The notes: generated by a model from the letters alone, not told the origin. Positions 31,768 through 42,349 are shown, numbered from the stretch's first letter. The stretch: 64,000 bases of DNA from Lepidostoma basale (GCA_022606425.2 JAHDVF020000726.1:585338-649337), one strand, 5' to 3'. Numbers and translations are program-made.

Positions 31768-31910
31768 AAATCGACGCGCGTGCATGACACGATGTATGTA
31801 CGAATGTTGAGGAATCGAGAGAAATATGTGAGGAAAGTAAAGTGTGGCAGTCCATTATTTCTGCCTACCCCTTCCGGGAGACGGCGTGATGGTTGGTTAG
31901 TTAGTTAAGA
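31768..31910 (+). mobile_element. LINE-A terminus
   Basis: RARMTRC-coding block to GGCGTGATGGTTGGTTAGTT. Confidence 0.75.
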
Positions 31911-32235
31911 ACATAAGTTGATATTTTTAATCTAAATACTTCAATAAACAATAAAGATTTAAAAAAAAACATGTGGCAAATATTGTATTTGTATATTTTT
32001 ATAATAGGCAATACTTTCACCTGCGGCTTTCAAAGACCACCCATAGATGGCGTTATATGATTAGACAGTGTTGTATATGGCTAGATATGACAGCTGCTCT
32101 CCAACGATAAATAATAAACAGCCGATGTGTGTATGTGTGTGTGCCAATTATTGTCATGACAACAAATCACACAGAGCAATCAGCGTCAAATTAGTATTCA
32201 AATAACAAATTGATTATATTATTATTACGTTGCGA

Positions 32236-32324
32236 AGTTAATAACAAAATACAGTCATGCAAATTCAAACTATACCTAACAAGAAGACTAAAATAAATAT
32301 TAAAAGCGTCAATATATCCAAACC
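32236..32324 (+). repeat. 89-bp direct repeat, left copy
   Basis: AGTTAATAACAAAATACAG to ATATATCCAAACC; recurs at 32574-32662 with only a few differences. SINE-P occupies the whole space between the copies. Confidence 0.8.
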
Positions 32325-32573
32325 TTTTTTTTTTTCGTTTACAACAGGTTGCTTGAACCCAATTACATAATACAATTTGATTTTTTTAAGCTGATATATT
32401 GATTCTCGTGACATGTGACAGGTAGCGAATCTATCGCCATTTTATTGTCACGTGAATTCTACACCAGACCAAAGACAGTGTGACAATCACAATGCCATCG
32501 CCGGGAATCGAACCCAGGACCTTCAACAAGGAAGTCAGAGCTCGTAACCACTCTGTCACGAAGGTCGTCAGAG
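32325..32573 (-). mobile_element. SINE-P, near full length
   Basis: On the minus strand: head with GGTTACGAGCTCTGACTTCC region, B box GGGTTCGATTCCC, body GTCTTTGGTCTGGTGTAG, GACAATAAAATGGCGATAG, GTCACGAGAATC, then a 3' end GTTTACAACAGGTTGC-type and a run of A (T on plus strand). Confidence 0.8.
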
Positions 32574-32662
32574 AGTTAATAACAAAATACAGTCATGCAA
32601 ATTCAAACTATACCTAACAAGAAGACTAAAATATATATTAAATGGGTCAATATATCCAAACC
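32574..32662 (+). repeat. 89-bp direct repeat, right copy
   Basis: Right partner of 32236-32324; it ends ATATATCCAAACC and then ATCTTAAT, so the end could overlap a LINE-A word. Confidence 0.8.
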
Positions 32663-32679
32663 ATCTTAATTATAAAACT

Positions 32680-32950
32680 AAATAACCAACACGTCGTCTC
32701 CTAGAGGGGTAGGCAGAAAGAATGGACTGCCACGTACATCTCTCGATTCATCCGCATTCATACATCGTTTCATGTACGCACGTCGATTTCGCCGACCTCG
32801 AACGTGGCCGCTTTTTAATGTTTGATTAATTTGATCATGCCATGCTTTCCTTGATATTCCACGGCTTCTCTTTCAACTCACACTCCTTACATACGATATT
32901 TTAACCATTCTCCTCTCGTCCATTCATTCCATGTGTCCAGACCATCTTTT
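32680..32950 (-). mobile_element. LINE-A 3' end, second subfamily
   Basis: AAATAACCAACACGTCGTCT terminus, then blocks to the FGHM(E)R region; CCACGGCTTCTCTTTCAAC corresponds to the SVSGKRSR-like segment. Confidence 0.75.
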
Positions 32951-33094
32951 ATATATCTTAGATATATTTATATACAACCCATTATTTATTTATTTATTTT
33001 GATAAAAAACATTTTAAAACAGTAATAGTAATAATTATTTTGCACATTATTAAAGCTAAGAGATAAGAATTGTCCAAAGAGCTATGAAAGTTGG

Positions 33095-33330
33095 GAATCA
33101 GTATAATGGACGGGGTAAGAAACACCACTATTAGAGCCAGAACAGGAGTGTCGGACATCATCGGAAGAGTGGCAGCGCTAAAATGGCATGCCGCTCGCAG
33201 CCCTGATGATAGATGAACTGCAACCCGAAACCCAGGACGTCCTCAACTTCGATGGAGGGACGACATTGAAGACATTGAAGCAGATGGAGGAGGCCTACGT
33301 CCAGGAGTGAACGGATATGAATTGTATATG
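33095..33330 (+). mobile_element. RTE-like LINE 3' end, family B
   Basis: VRNTTIRARTGVSDIIGRVA then NPGRPQLRWRDDIEDIE and a frameshifted end GGLRPGVNG. Confidence 0.65.
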
Positions 33331-33349
33331 TATGAATGTTTTATGCAAA

Positions 33350-33845
33350 TGTGATATAGTATATTTATTTGTTTTTTTTATTTCACTTAAAATATTAAGG
33401 AAAAAATTTAAGACTGGACGTTTAATGGTTTAAACATAAAGCTGAAAAAGATAAATATTAACTTTTTTTTGGGTGACATCTTTAGGGTAACGTTTGAACT
33501 ACACTATATTATTTAATCATAACGCGCTTTTGCACAGCTACGTTTAAGACCAATTGGCATCAAAAACTCATTTCAGACTTTTTGTAAACTTGCCACCTTG
33601 GTAATAATGTCCAGCCTTCAATTGTTCAATTCACATTAGTATTATTCAAGTTCACAGCAAGTTTGCTTGGATTAAAAAAATGTTTTAAAGATATGAACTG
33701 AATTAGGATACACACACTCTTGCACCTATACACATGTCATTTTATCCAATAAAATAATTGATATTGAACTTTTGTATTTCTTTAATATATATTGGGTGTA
33801 CTTAGGTGTAATCTAGCAATAGCGAAGCGTTGCCGGGTCAGCTAG
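33350..33845 (+). mobile_element. Possible Helitron-like 3' end
   Basis: The stretch ends AGCGAAGCGTTGCCGGGTC then AGCTAG|T at 33844/33845: a GC-rich near-terminal hairpin and a CTAG end before T fit non-autonomous Helitrons. The 5' TC end cannot be placed; only the last 50 bp support the call. Confidence 0.4.
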
Positions 33846-33879
33846 TAAGGAATAAACGTAAGGCATATGATGCAATCAT

Positions 33880-34390
33880 CATAAGTAAAATTAAAAAAAC
33901 GATCCGTGAGATGGTTTGGACATATGGAACGAATGGACGAGAGAAGAATGGTTAAAATCTTGTATACAAGTAAAGTTTTTTACAAAATGTTTATTTTAAC
34001 AAAACGTTTATTTTTAACAAAATGTTTATTCTGAACAAAAATGTTTATTTTAACTAAAAATTGTATCTTTAACTAGTTCATAAAATGGAGCTACAGCGCC
34101 CTTGAGATGATTAATTCATAAAAATGGCGCTCTATAAATCATCCAAATTATTATTATTATTATTTATAAGTGTGAGTGGAAAGAGAAGCCGTGTTAGATT
34201 AAGGAAAGCATGACATGACCAAATTAATGAATTACTGAAAGGCGGCCACGTTCGAAGTCGGAAAAATCGATGAGCCTGCATGATACGATGAATGATTGTG
34301 GAGGAAGCTAAAGAGGTATGTCAGGACAGGACGGTATGGCGGTCCGTCCTCTCTGCCTCCCCGTGATGGTTAGATAGTTAGTTAGTATTT
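33880..34390 (+). mobile_element. LINE-A copy, second subfamily, interrupted
   Basis: 33890-33972 and 34168-34390 together give the FGHMERMDERRMVK, SVSGKRSR and MNVEEAKEVCQDR blocks; 195 bp of foreign AT-rich DNA splits the SSVSG codons. Tail TTAGATAGTTAGTTAG. Confidence 0.75.
33973..34167. mobile_element. AT-rich insert in LINE-A
   Basis: Contains four TTTATTTTAACAAAA-like units and a GAGCTACAGCGCCCTTGAG block shared with 7270-7380 and partly 14950. ACAAGT/ATAAGT at the two borders may be a short target duplication. Confidence 0.5.
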
Positions 34391-34439
34391 AGATCATTAA
34401 ATAAGGAAGGATTAATAAATAAATGATTTATCAAAACAC

Positions 34440-34690
34440 AATGGCTACCTTGCCGACCTTTGAGAATCATAACTGGGCACATTTTTAAAACCGGGCAGCG
34501 AGTCCAGACCAAAACCTTGAGGTCGAATATTCACACGAACGAGCCATTTGCGTCCGAACTGTGCCGGTTTGGCACCATTTTTGGACATGCGTCTCGTCCA
34601 GTTGAACTTGGAAAGTCAGCGGTGCGAGCCGTGGAAAGTTTTGTTTGGAAAGACATTTGCCACAATTGCAATAAGAAGAAAAAAGGTTAT
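34440..34690. other. GC-richer island, unassigned
   Basis: Open on the plus strand for 80 codons (SNIHTNEPFASELCRFGTIF, then ASRPVELGKSAVRAVES) and partly on the minus strand. No family recognised and no clear splice sites; CCTTGCCGACCTTTGAGA resembles the 3' edge of the exon at 12557. Confidence 0.3.
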
Positions 34691-34744
34691 TATTGGATAT
34701 GAAAGGGGTATCTGGTAACTATCCGATACGATGATCACGATAGG

Positions 34745-34836
34745 CAACCTTCGTGACCAAGTGGTAAGTGCTTTGACTGCCACACCGAAATTCCCGGGTT
34801 CGATTCCCAGCGATGGCAGTGTAATTGTCACAAATT
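34745..34836 (+). mobile_element. SINE-P head
   Basis: CTTCGTGACCAAGTGGTAAG (A-box region) and GGGTTCGATTCCC (34796-34808); body lost. Confidence 0.7.
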
Positions 34837-34851
34837 GCATGCTATAGAGCA

Positions 34852-34905
34852 GCGGCTCTCAAAGTTTTTTGGTAATGGAACCCTTTTAAAACATTTTTTT
34901 AATTT
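34852..34905 (+). mobile_element. hAT-like terminal repeat fragment
   Basis: GCAGCGGCTCTCAAAGTTTT and GGAACCCTTTT resemble the CAGNGGTTCTCAAACTTTTT terminus of many animal hAT elements. No partner end seen. Confidence 0.35.
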
Positions 34906-35037
34906 TTTTATTTTCACATGAATTCTACACAAGAACAAGGACAGTGTGACAATTACACTGCCATCGCCGGGAATCGAACCTGGGACCTTCGGTATTACAG
35001 TCAGAGTTCTTACCGTTCTGCCACGGAAGTCGAGCAT
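34906..35037 (-). mobile_element. SINE-P copy
   Basis: GAATTCTACACAAGAACAAG, B-box complement GGGAATCGAACC and A-box complement; close to the inverted copy at 34745 and the tandem copy at 35065. Confidence 0.75.
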
Positions 35038-35064
35038 TTAAAAAGCAAAAACTGTTTTTTCCCT

Positions 35065-35300
35065 TGTATACATATTGTACTCGTATGAACCCAATTACTG
35101 TATACAATTTATTTTAGCTATTATATTGATTCTTATGACATGTGATAGGTAGCCAATCTATCGCCATTTTATTGTCAGAGAATTCTACACCAGACCAAAG
35201 ACAGTGTGACAATCACACTGCCATCGCCGGGAATCGAACCCGGGGCCTTCGATATGAAAGTCAGTGCTCTTACCACTCTGCCACGAAGGTCGACTTATGT
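35065..35300 (-). mobile_element. SINE-P, near full length
   Basis: From CATATTGTACTCGTATGAAC (3' part) through ATTCTTATGACATGTGATAG to the head complement GCCACGAAGGTCG. B-box complement GGGAATCGAACCC at 35230. Confidence 0.8.
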
Positions 35301-35324
35301 TGTCGTTTTATGTTCATTGTAAAA

Positions 35325-35385
35325 ATCCATATTCACTGGCTACCTCTACGCGGAAACGGCGTGATGGTTAAGTCAGTCGCCTATT
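35325..35385 (+). mobile_element. LINE-A terminus scrap
   Basis: GGCTACCTCTACGCGGAAAC and GGCGTGATGGTTAAGTCAG. Confidence 0.6.
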
Positions 35386-35389
35386 TATT

Positions 35390-35812
35390 CTTGTTTTGAC
35401 TTCTAGTATCGTTTCTAGATTGTGCAAAAGCGTAAAAAAGCGTCTAGCCGTTGGAAATGGTGCTTGCGCTCTTGAACGTCCAACCCGGCCGAAGAAGTCC
35501 TAATATGGTATGGCTGGTGGAGGCCTAGATTCAGGGGTCTCGAGGCCGCGGGCCGCGGTCGGATGACACGAGGAAGTGAAATGAGGAAACGGAACGAATA
35601 AACAATAATATTGATTCAAGTTTTTTTGTTAAGTTTATCTTATCTAAACGTCATCTATCGGTGACCCCAAACAATTTTTTATTTGTCAGATCTACACAAC
35701 GAGTTTCACGGTTAACTTGTTTTCTGTGGAAAAAAAAACTTATTTACACTTTTGACTCAAGAACTTAATTGGTAGTCTGACATTTTTAGATAAATGGTAA
35801 CACTTAAAAAAC
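35390..35812. other. No gene seen
   Basis: A GC-rich patch at 35480-35580 (GAGGCCGCGGGCCGCGGTCG) may be the 3' end of an unrecognised LINE; the rest is AT-rich. Confidence 0.35.
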
Positions 35813-35814
35813 AG

Positions 35815-36150
35815 AATGATGGTGTTATGAACAAAATAATGAAAGGATCATTAAGATGGTTTGAACACATGGTAAGAATAAATGAAGAAAGAATGGTAAA
35901 AGAAGTATATATGTTAACGATGAAAATGGAACCAGAAATAGAGGAAGACCGAGGAAAACGTGGCACGATAAAATAAATCAAATATTGAATGTCGGCCATG
36001 TGAGGAGCCGGAGAAATCGAAGCACGTGCATGACGCGATGTATGAATGTTGAGGAACGAGAGAAATATGTCAGGAAAGAAAAGTGTGGCAGTCCATTCTT
36101 TCTGCCTACTCCTTCGGGGAGACGCCGTGATGGTTAGTTAGTTAGTTAGA
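35815..36150 (+). mobile_element. LINE-A 3' end
   Basis: DGVMNKIMKGSLRWF block to TTAGTTAGTTAG; two frameshifts. Confidence 0.85.
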
Positions 36151-36154
36151 TATA

Positions 36155-36430
36155 ATTGCTAATTTTTCTATATTTTGGGGGTAAGCTTCGGCCAATCTCT
36201 TGAAAGATTTTTTTAGATGGTCGAAGGACCTCTTGACGTCAGCCAAAACATTGTAGTTAGTGCAATCAATGATGGCGTCGCCCACATGTTCCTCCTGTAG
36301 GATGGACGATTTTTTTTTTTAATTTTCTTAGTCGGGATTTCGGCGGAACACATGTTCCAGATCTTTCCTGACAAGGTTTAACTTTTCTCCTGGCCACATC
36401 AACGATTGTTTTTTTTATAACTTATATACA
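36155..36430 (-). pseudogene. Unassigned protein-coding-like segment
   Basis: On the minus strand one frame reads QSLMWPGEKLNLVRKDLEHV then FRRNPD and a stop; after an A-rich 20 bp another frame reads EEHVGDAIIDCTNYNVLADV, KRSFDHLKKSFKRLAEA, YPQNI. Both look like real protein, in the same orientation as the host exons. The second has CATCCTACAG in front (a poor acceptor) and no donor before the LINE-A tail. It may be an old gene fragment, an unknown transposase or a broken exon. Confidence 0.4.
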
Positions 36431-36502
36431 ATTTTATACGGTGCTAGTGTAGAGTGAACTTAAAAATGTAAAGATAAGCGCGGGATTCTAGCATATATAC
36501 AA

Positions 36503-38421
36503 TAGGGTGTCCCTTATATGGGCAAAAAAATTTTTTTTTGGATTATTGAAACGCATACCCCCTAATTGTGTTGAATAGTCTACTAGTTACCCAAATACCG
36601 AATTTCAACTTCCTACGTTAATTCTAACCCGTGCCGACTTGCCCTCAAACTTTTAGAAAATACCTGATTTATGTGTCTCTTAAATGGAGTTGTAGATAAT
36701 CACTTAAAACCATTATGTTTGATAAATATTGATGAAAACATATATTTATATAATGCTTTTCTTGTAATTATCAAAAAAGATACAACTTTATATTTATTTA
36801 TTTGGATATTTCCTTTTCAAAGTCTCTTTTTTACAGTCTGGGTAAATTTTTTTTATGTTCTTGTACACAACATTATATAAACTGCTTATGTCATGAACGT
36901 CTGTCATTAGATAAACAGCTCTTTTAGCTGTGTCTTGACTGCTTTTAAGCTAGTAACCTTCTTTTTAGCTTCCACAAACGCCGCGCTGTCTTTCTATGAA
37001 GATACAATTTCTTAGAGGAAACTACTATCAAGTTTCAGTCGTGAAAATAAATCTTTACTCTTGACAGAAACAAAATCACTCAAAGATTTCCATAAAACAA
37101 GATAACAAATACTTGAAGTACCTATAAATGTAACAAATAAGTTCTAAATTAAATACCAGATTAAACACTACTTACGTACCATATACAGAGCCAGACATCT
37201 GTTCCTTTGATGGAACATATCTCTTTCCCGAATCACCAAAACATTATTTTTGTAAGTTTTCTACAATGTTTCCTTTGGTCTGCTCATCAACGTTGTCATC
37301 AAAAATTAAAAGGACGGCTATTTCATCTGACAAGTACCACAAATGTTGACTGAACTTGTTTAAAGCCGCTTTGAAAATTGTCAACTTCTTCGTAATCTTT
37401 TAAGGTCTTTAAAAAACAAAAATCTTGATTCGGAGCTTTTATTGCCAAACTACATTCAAGTCAGGGCTTCACATAAACTGACACAATAAATAAACAAACA
37501 TCTCGTAAAGCTTGTTTGTCCTTAGCGCACATTTTAAACTGGGACTGCTGTACTGGACTGTAAATAGCTCTTGCCATCCATCGTGCATGATGCATTGGGC
37601 CAGCAGGTCTGATATTTATTTTATTTTCATTTGCCTCCACCCAGAAATACAATAGCAAGCTCAATGAGTTCGCTATAATCATCTCGTTCAATCGATTTTG
37701 CGATTCAAACGCATTTTTGAGCATCAGTTCGTATAAATGATGGCGCCAAGCAAAGAGTAACAAATCTCTCTCTAGTTTTTGCACACAAGTTCCGTTCGAG
37801 CATTCTGTATAAGATGATGTCGTATTACAGAACATTTAAAAGCATTGGCGTGTGCGATATCGAATAAATTATCTAATTCAAGTTGAAAGTTCTCATCTTC
37901 TTGCTATTTTTTGCAGTTCTCGTTATACCTGATAAAGATCCACTAACTTCTTAACAGAATTAAGAACAGCTCTGGTAGGTATTCTAGCCTTTTTTCAGAA
38001 TATATTGCACTCCAGAATGACAAGATTTGCGCTTTCATTAACAGTTAAATTAACTTCACGTATGTTGAAAAATAGAACTGCGGGAACATGACGATTAGAT
38101 GGTAGTTTACACCTGTTATTTGGTGATTTACTTCACCAACCAAGAAAATACTTTTTTAATTGCTTCTCAGTTCCACTGACATCTTCGAAATATAAAACAA
38201 TCCGCGCTTACTACCTGACAAGCTAGACTAAATGATGATAACAACGACAACGCGCCGTTCCTGTGACGAATTTGTATGGGACATCTTTGCGCGCAAGTCG
38301 GCACGGGTTACACTGTTCCGAATAAGGAAAAAAAATGGTTTCGGATGTTTTAGGCCTAAATGAATAAAACAATAGCCTATGCATCGTAAAATTAAAACTT
38401 TGAAAAATAAGGGACACCCTA
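36503..38421. mobile_element. 1.9-kb DNA transposon with 8-bp target duplication
   Basis: Ends TAGGGTGTCCCTTAT (36503 onward) and the exact complement ATAAGGGACACCCTA (to 38421), flanked by ATATACAA on both sides (36495-36502, 38422-38429). A second inverted block, TAACCCGTGCCGACTTGC, lies 100-130 bp inside each end. Eight-bp duplications and TAGGG-type ends are known for hAT elements, but the protein remnant does not look like hAT to me. Inserted into an H repeat. Confidence 0.8.
37255..37905 (-). pseudogene. Degenerate transposase of the 1.9-kb element
   Basis: The longest open part (37461-37835, 124 codons) has LERDLLLFAWRHHLYELML, GPMHHARWMARAIYS and DKQALRDVCLFIVSVYVKP; a separate frame upstream in coordinates reads KFSQHLWYLSDEIAVLLIF then DDNVDEQTKGNIVENL. 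The RHH, HHARWMA and WYLSDE words recall an arthropod repeat-protein family whose superfamily I cannot name. Many stops and frameshifts; not functional. Confidence 0.55.
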
Positions 38422-38429
38422 ATATACAA

Positions 38430-38640
38430 GTTCCAAAAATTTGTCAGAAGTGGTGGTCATAAGAAGGGCGGAATGGGGAATGTTGTTAAACATAAAGCGA
38501 TCGCTCAACCCAACCAATGACAGATCATAAGTCCTGTAAGCGCCTCGGCCACTACATTCCGTTTCCACTAGTTCCCAGAAAAACAATTTACATTTTCGTC
38601 TTAATTGAGATACAATTAAATCTTATAAAAAATAATTTAT
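38430..38640 (-). repeat. H repeat split by the 1.9-kb transposon
   Basis: TTCCAAAAATTTGTCAGAAG, GCGGAATGGGGAATGTTG, CATAAGTCCTGTAAGCGCC follow the H order seen at 49545-49720, where ATATACAACTTCCAAAATTT is uninterrupted. Confidence 0.7.
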
Positions 38641-39120
38641 CCGCAATGGGTAAAATCCAGTATTTGTCTACAAGAATTTGTATACATTCAAAATGTTATA
38701 TACATCCAAACAGTGTGATGGTTATTGGTTGTCACTCAAAGGTCGGGCATTATTCCCTTCTGTAAATGAAAAGAAGTGATGGTTAGTAAGTTGAAAAATA
38801 CGTTTGTTTGGTTGCGCTGAGTATCAAGGATTTTACATTCACCCGATCCGAAAACGGGCATCAACTGGCAGAGCATTGGGCAAAGTTTTGACCACAAACT
38901 GAAGTTTTATACACAAGTTGTATCTAAGCCGCAAGCAATTCTCCCCTCTGCGAACGTGTTTCCAGGGATTGGTTTGGTAAACCAAAAGTAACCACACAAT
39001 GGACGTGCATTTTCTTTGTCTATTAATTAATAGACGAAGAAAAATCTTTAAACCAAATTTATTATTTTCGATATCGAATAATAATACTATCTAATGCATT
39101 ACATCGTCCGGCAAAATGTG
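38640..39120. other. No gene seen
   Basis: Starts with the CCAGTATTTGTCTACAAG block that accompanies H; the remainder is unrecognised. Confidence 0.35.
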
Positions 39121-39124
39121 TTAT

Positions 39125-39700
39125 ATTAACTAATTAACTTACTAACCATCACGCCGTCTCCCCTAGGGATAGGCAGAAAGCATGGACCGCCACACTGTTC
39201 TTTTCCTCAACATTCCTACATCGTGTCATGCACGCACGTTGGTTTCTCACGTGGCTGACATTCAATATTTGATTTATTTGATAGTGTCACGTTTTTCTTG
39301 GTCTTGCGATTCTATTTCTAGTTCCATTTACTTCGTTATTATAAACTTTTTTACCATTCGTCATTCATTTCTTTTATGTGTCCAAACTATTGTAATGATC
39401 CTTTAATTATTTTGTTCATAATACTTTCATTCGCATTGCATTCACTTATTATTTTTTCATTCACAATTTTTCCACACATTCGTCAAAGATATCTCATTTC
39501 CAATGCATTTATTCTACTTTCATCTTTCTTTTGCCAGTTTCATGGTTCACTTACATACGAGTACATAAGGGTTGGAACAAGAACACAATTGTGTACTGCA
39601 ATTTTAGTTTTTTGATGGACTTTTGCTTGCGATGACAACTTTATGTGCACCAATCACTTTGTTGCCTGCCCCAACCCTTCATTCAATCCCGTTTTATTAT
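39125..39700 (-). mobile_element. LINE-A copy
   Basis: Terminus at 39135-39185 and blocks back to the VIGALK/NKVN region (AATCACTTTGTTGCCTGCCC). Many substitutions. Confidence 0.8.
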
Positions 39701-39761
39701 AAATTGGCTGTTTTATGATAGTTAGTTCACTTGATAGAATTTACTGCCTTTTATAAAAAAA

Positions 39762-40060
39762 TCTAATCAAATCTATTTATTTCACCAAATAGACATTAAA
39801 AATGTGACCGATTTGGAAAAATGCGTCGAAATAACACAAGAAAACCTACGACGCTAATGAGGCTGAATATTTTAGAATATTTGGTGTATTTTCCTTTTAA
39901 ATACTGTTTCATCAATACGAAAATTTTCGATCTCCGAAGTGATCATGTTCAGCAGTTTAATTGCTCTCCCCACCGGCGTCACCAGAGGCAGGTTGGTTCT
40001 GCATGTTAGGAGATAAAATAGCATGTGCTGAATTTGTCGAAGAAAATTGTAGGCTGGACA
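39762..40060 (-). mobile_element. CR1/Jockey-like LINE fragment, F subfamily
   Basis: AATCTAATCAAATCTATTTA tail complement, then GAAGTGATCATGTTCAGCAG and CCCCACCGGCGTCACCAGAG as in 9640 and 59255. Confidence 0.65.
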
Positions 40061-40119
40061 TTACAAAACTCATTTTCGACATTTTGTACACTTGTCACCT
40101 TTGTAATGTCCAGCCTTCA

Positions 40120-40480
40120 ACTATTTGGAACATAATGATGGAAAGTCTCCAAGATGAAAGAGATTCTCAAAAAATCCGTATAATAAATAGGTCTGAAGAA
40201 AATGGGCATGTGTAAAACTATCCCAACTTATCTGTAGACTATTGGTCCCCAGCATGCCCAAGGGGAATGCGGTGGGATAAAGCCACGGATAGCTACCAGA
40301 CTCCCTCATGTATAGATATCTGAAAAATCTTTTCAGAACCCATTCTAACATGAGCGATTATCTCGCCTCGTGGGGATTCCATATCACCGAACCACACTAG
40401 AGCCGGCTCCAGACCAATGAGTTATACAGTATTCTAAAATTGCATAGGGATTCCTGAAAACTATTAGTTCAGAGAATAAA
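40120..40480 (-). mobile_element. CR1/Jockey-like LINE fragment, family F
   Basis: Complement reads MLEWVLKRFFRYLYMRESGS, YPWLYPTAFPLGMLG and, to the right, SGSVIWNPHE-type sequence with breaks. Confidence 0.7.
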
Positions 40481-40561
40481 TCCCAACAAAAAAACATATC
40501 ACACTAACTAACCATCCCAGTAGGCACAAATAATGGACCGCCACACTGTTCATTTCGGACA

Positions 40562-40995
40562 TTCAATTCAATTCAATTTATTTTTTTTTAATCATAAACA
40601 TTACAGTGAATAACCAAAGCGCTTATGACTATACAGGTAGGTAAAAAAAAACTATTTTAAACAGTAAATACAATAAAGAAATTTAAAAATAGACAAAAAC
40701 ACAAAAAACACGAGATAATTAAAAAATAAAGACCAAATAAATAATTAGAAACAATAAGAAGAACAACACATTATTTAAGAGATAGATGTTTTCTGAGGGA
40801 AGCCTCACTATCGTGGAAGATGTCCAGATCCGAAGAGATGCGGTTTAGAAGGATTATTGCCCTGCCCACGGGCATAACTTTAGGTAAATTGGTTCTACAC
40901 AGTGGCAGGTGAAATAATCTATGTTGCCTTTGTCGCAGATAATTGTCAGAGACAAACAAAGTCAAGTCATTCAAAATATCCACTCCTTTCAATTC
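40562..40995 (-). mobile_element. CR1/Jockey-like LINE 3' end, family F
   Basis: (ATTCA)n tail complement at 40562-40580, AT-rich 3' untranslated part, then 73 open codons: LTLFVSDNYLRQRQHRLFHL, CRTNLPKVMPVGRAI, LLNRISSDLDIF. Nearly identical to the copy at 52995-53640. Confidence 0.8.
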
Positions 40996-41002
40996 CTCAA
41001 CA

Positions 41003-41668
41003 TTTATTAACTAACTAATTTACCATCACGCCGTCTTCACGAAGGGGTAGGCAGAAAGAATGGACTGCCACACATTTCTTTCCCGACATATTTCCCTCGC
41101 TACCTCAACATTCATTCATCGTGTCATGCACGCGCGTCGATTTCTGACTCCTCACGTGGCCGACATTCAATGTTAGATTAATTTGATCGTGCCACGTTTC
41201 CCTCGGTCTTCCTCTATTTCTAGTTCCATTTACATCGTTAACATATAATTTTTTTATCATTCTTTCTTAATTCGTTCTTTCCATGTGTCCAACCAATCTT
41301 AATGATCCTTTCATTATTTTATTCAAAACACCAACATTCGCACCGCATTCACTTCGTCTATTTTCATTTGACACTCTACCATACACAGAGTATTCACACA
41401 TTCGTCTAAGAGTTTTAATTTCTACTGCATTTATTCTACATTCTTTCTCTTTTGACAGATTCCATGCTTCTCTTCCATACATAAGGCTCGGTACAAGAAC
41501 ACCATTGTGCCCTGCCATTTTAGCTTTTTGGAAAAGTTTTTAGTTTGCGATGACAACTTTAAATGCAGCGTTCACTTTGTTGCCTGCCCCAACCCTTCTT
41601 TCAACCCTTTTTGGAAACATGCTACCCAAATACACGAACTCATCTACTTGCTCCAAATTTTCACCAGC
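41003..41668 (-). mobile_element. LINE-A copy
   Basis: Tail complement, terminus (GCCGTCTTCACGAAGGGG) and an 83-codon open block (41267-41518) with HNGVLVPSLMYGREAWNLS. Ends at the EFVYLGS region. Confidence 0.85.
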
Positions 41669-41740
41669 GCATCGTGTGCATTTCGATTTTTTCGAAATAC
41701 TTCAATTCTCTCCGAAAATAATCAAAAATGCACACGATGC
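41669..41740. repeat. Hairpin with 15-bp perfect arms
   Basis: GCATCGTGTGCATTT (41669-41683) and AAATGCACACGATGC (41726-41740). A CCCGAAACGTTC follows at 41747, so this might be a further, divergent HH-type repeat cut into LINE-A. Confidence 0.55.
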
Positions 41741-41924
41741 GAATGCCCGAAACGTTCTTGGATTATTTTGAAATTCGTTCTGATTATTTTTGTATGACAG
41801 TGTAAAAAACTAGTTAATAGTGAAATTTTTAACGTGTGTGAAAGAAAATTATTTACATCAAAAGTTAAAACTTATTACTGATTACGATTGTAGAGTGAAC
41901 CAAGTTTTTAAATAACTTACTAGC

Positions 41925-42080
41925 TAACTAACCATAACGCCGTCTCTCCGGAGGGGTAGGCAGAAATAATGGACGCCAAACTGTTCTGTCCTGACATACA
42001 TCTCTCGATTCATCTACATTCATACATCGTGTAATGCACGCACTCCGATTTCTCCTACTCCTCACGTGGCCAAGCTAAAA
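41925..42080 (-). mobile_element. LINE-A terminus
   Basis: CTAACTAACCATAACGCCGT, GGAGGGGTAGGCAG and about 90 bp of C-terminal coding sequence. Confidence 0.75.
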
Positions 42081-42349
42081 TATTATTTCACGAAATAGAA
42101 AAATATTTTAAAACGATATCATAATTGCTATAAGCCAGATACCATGCGATGATACAGCACGAGACAGTCAAATGACATCACCAATGCCGAAAAGATCACC
42201 GGCGAAGGTGAGTCAAAAGTCATAAATTTAAGACACTAAAATAATGTCCAATCATAACAATATGAAAACGATACAGACAACAGACAAAACATCGTAAATA
42301 TTGTTTCACAATCTTTATTTTAAAATTCTGCATTTGCAAAATGTAAAAA

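Noticed and set aside
36503..38421. Direct assignment of the 8-bp element to hAT
   Set aside because: Ends and duplication fit, but the protein words do not resemble the hAT catalytic or dimerisation regions as far as I can judge.
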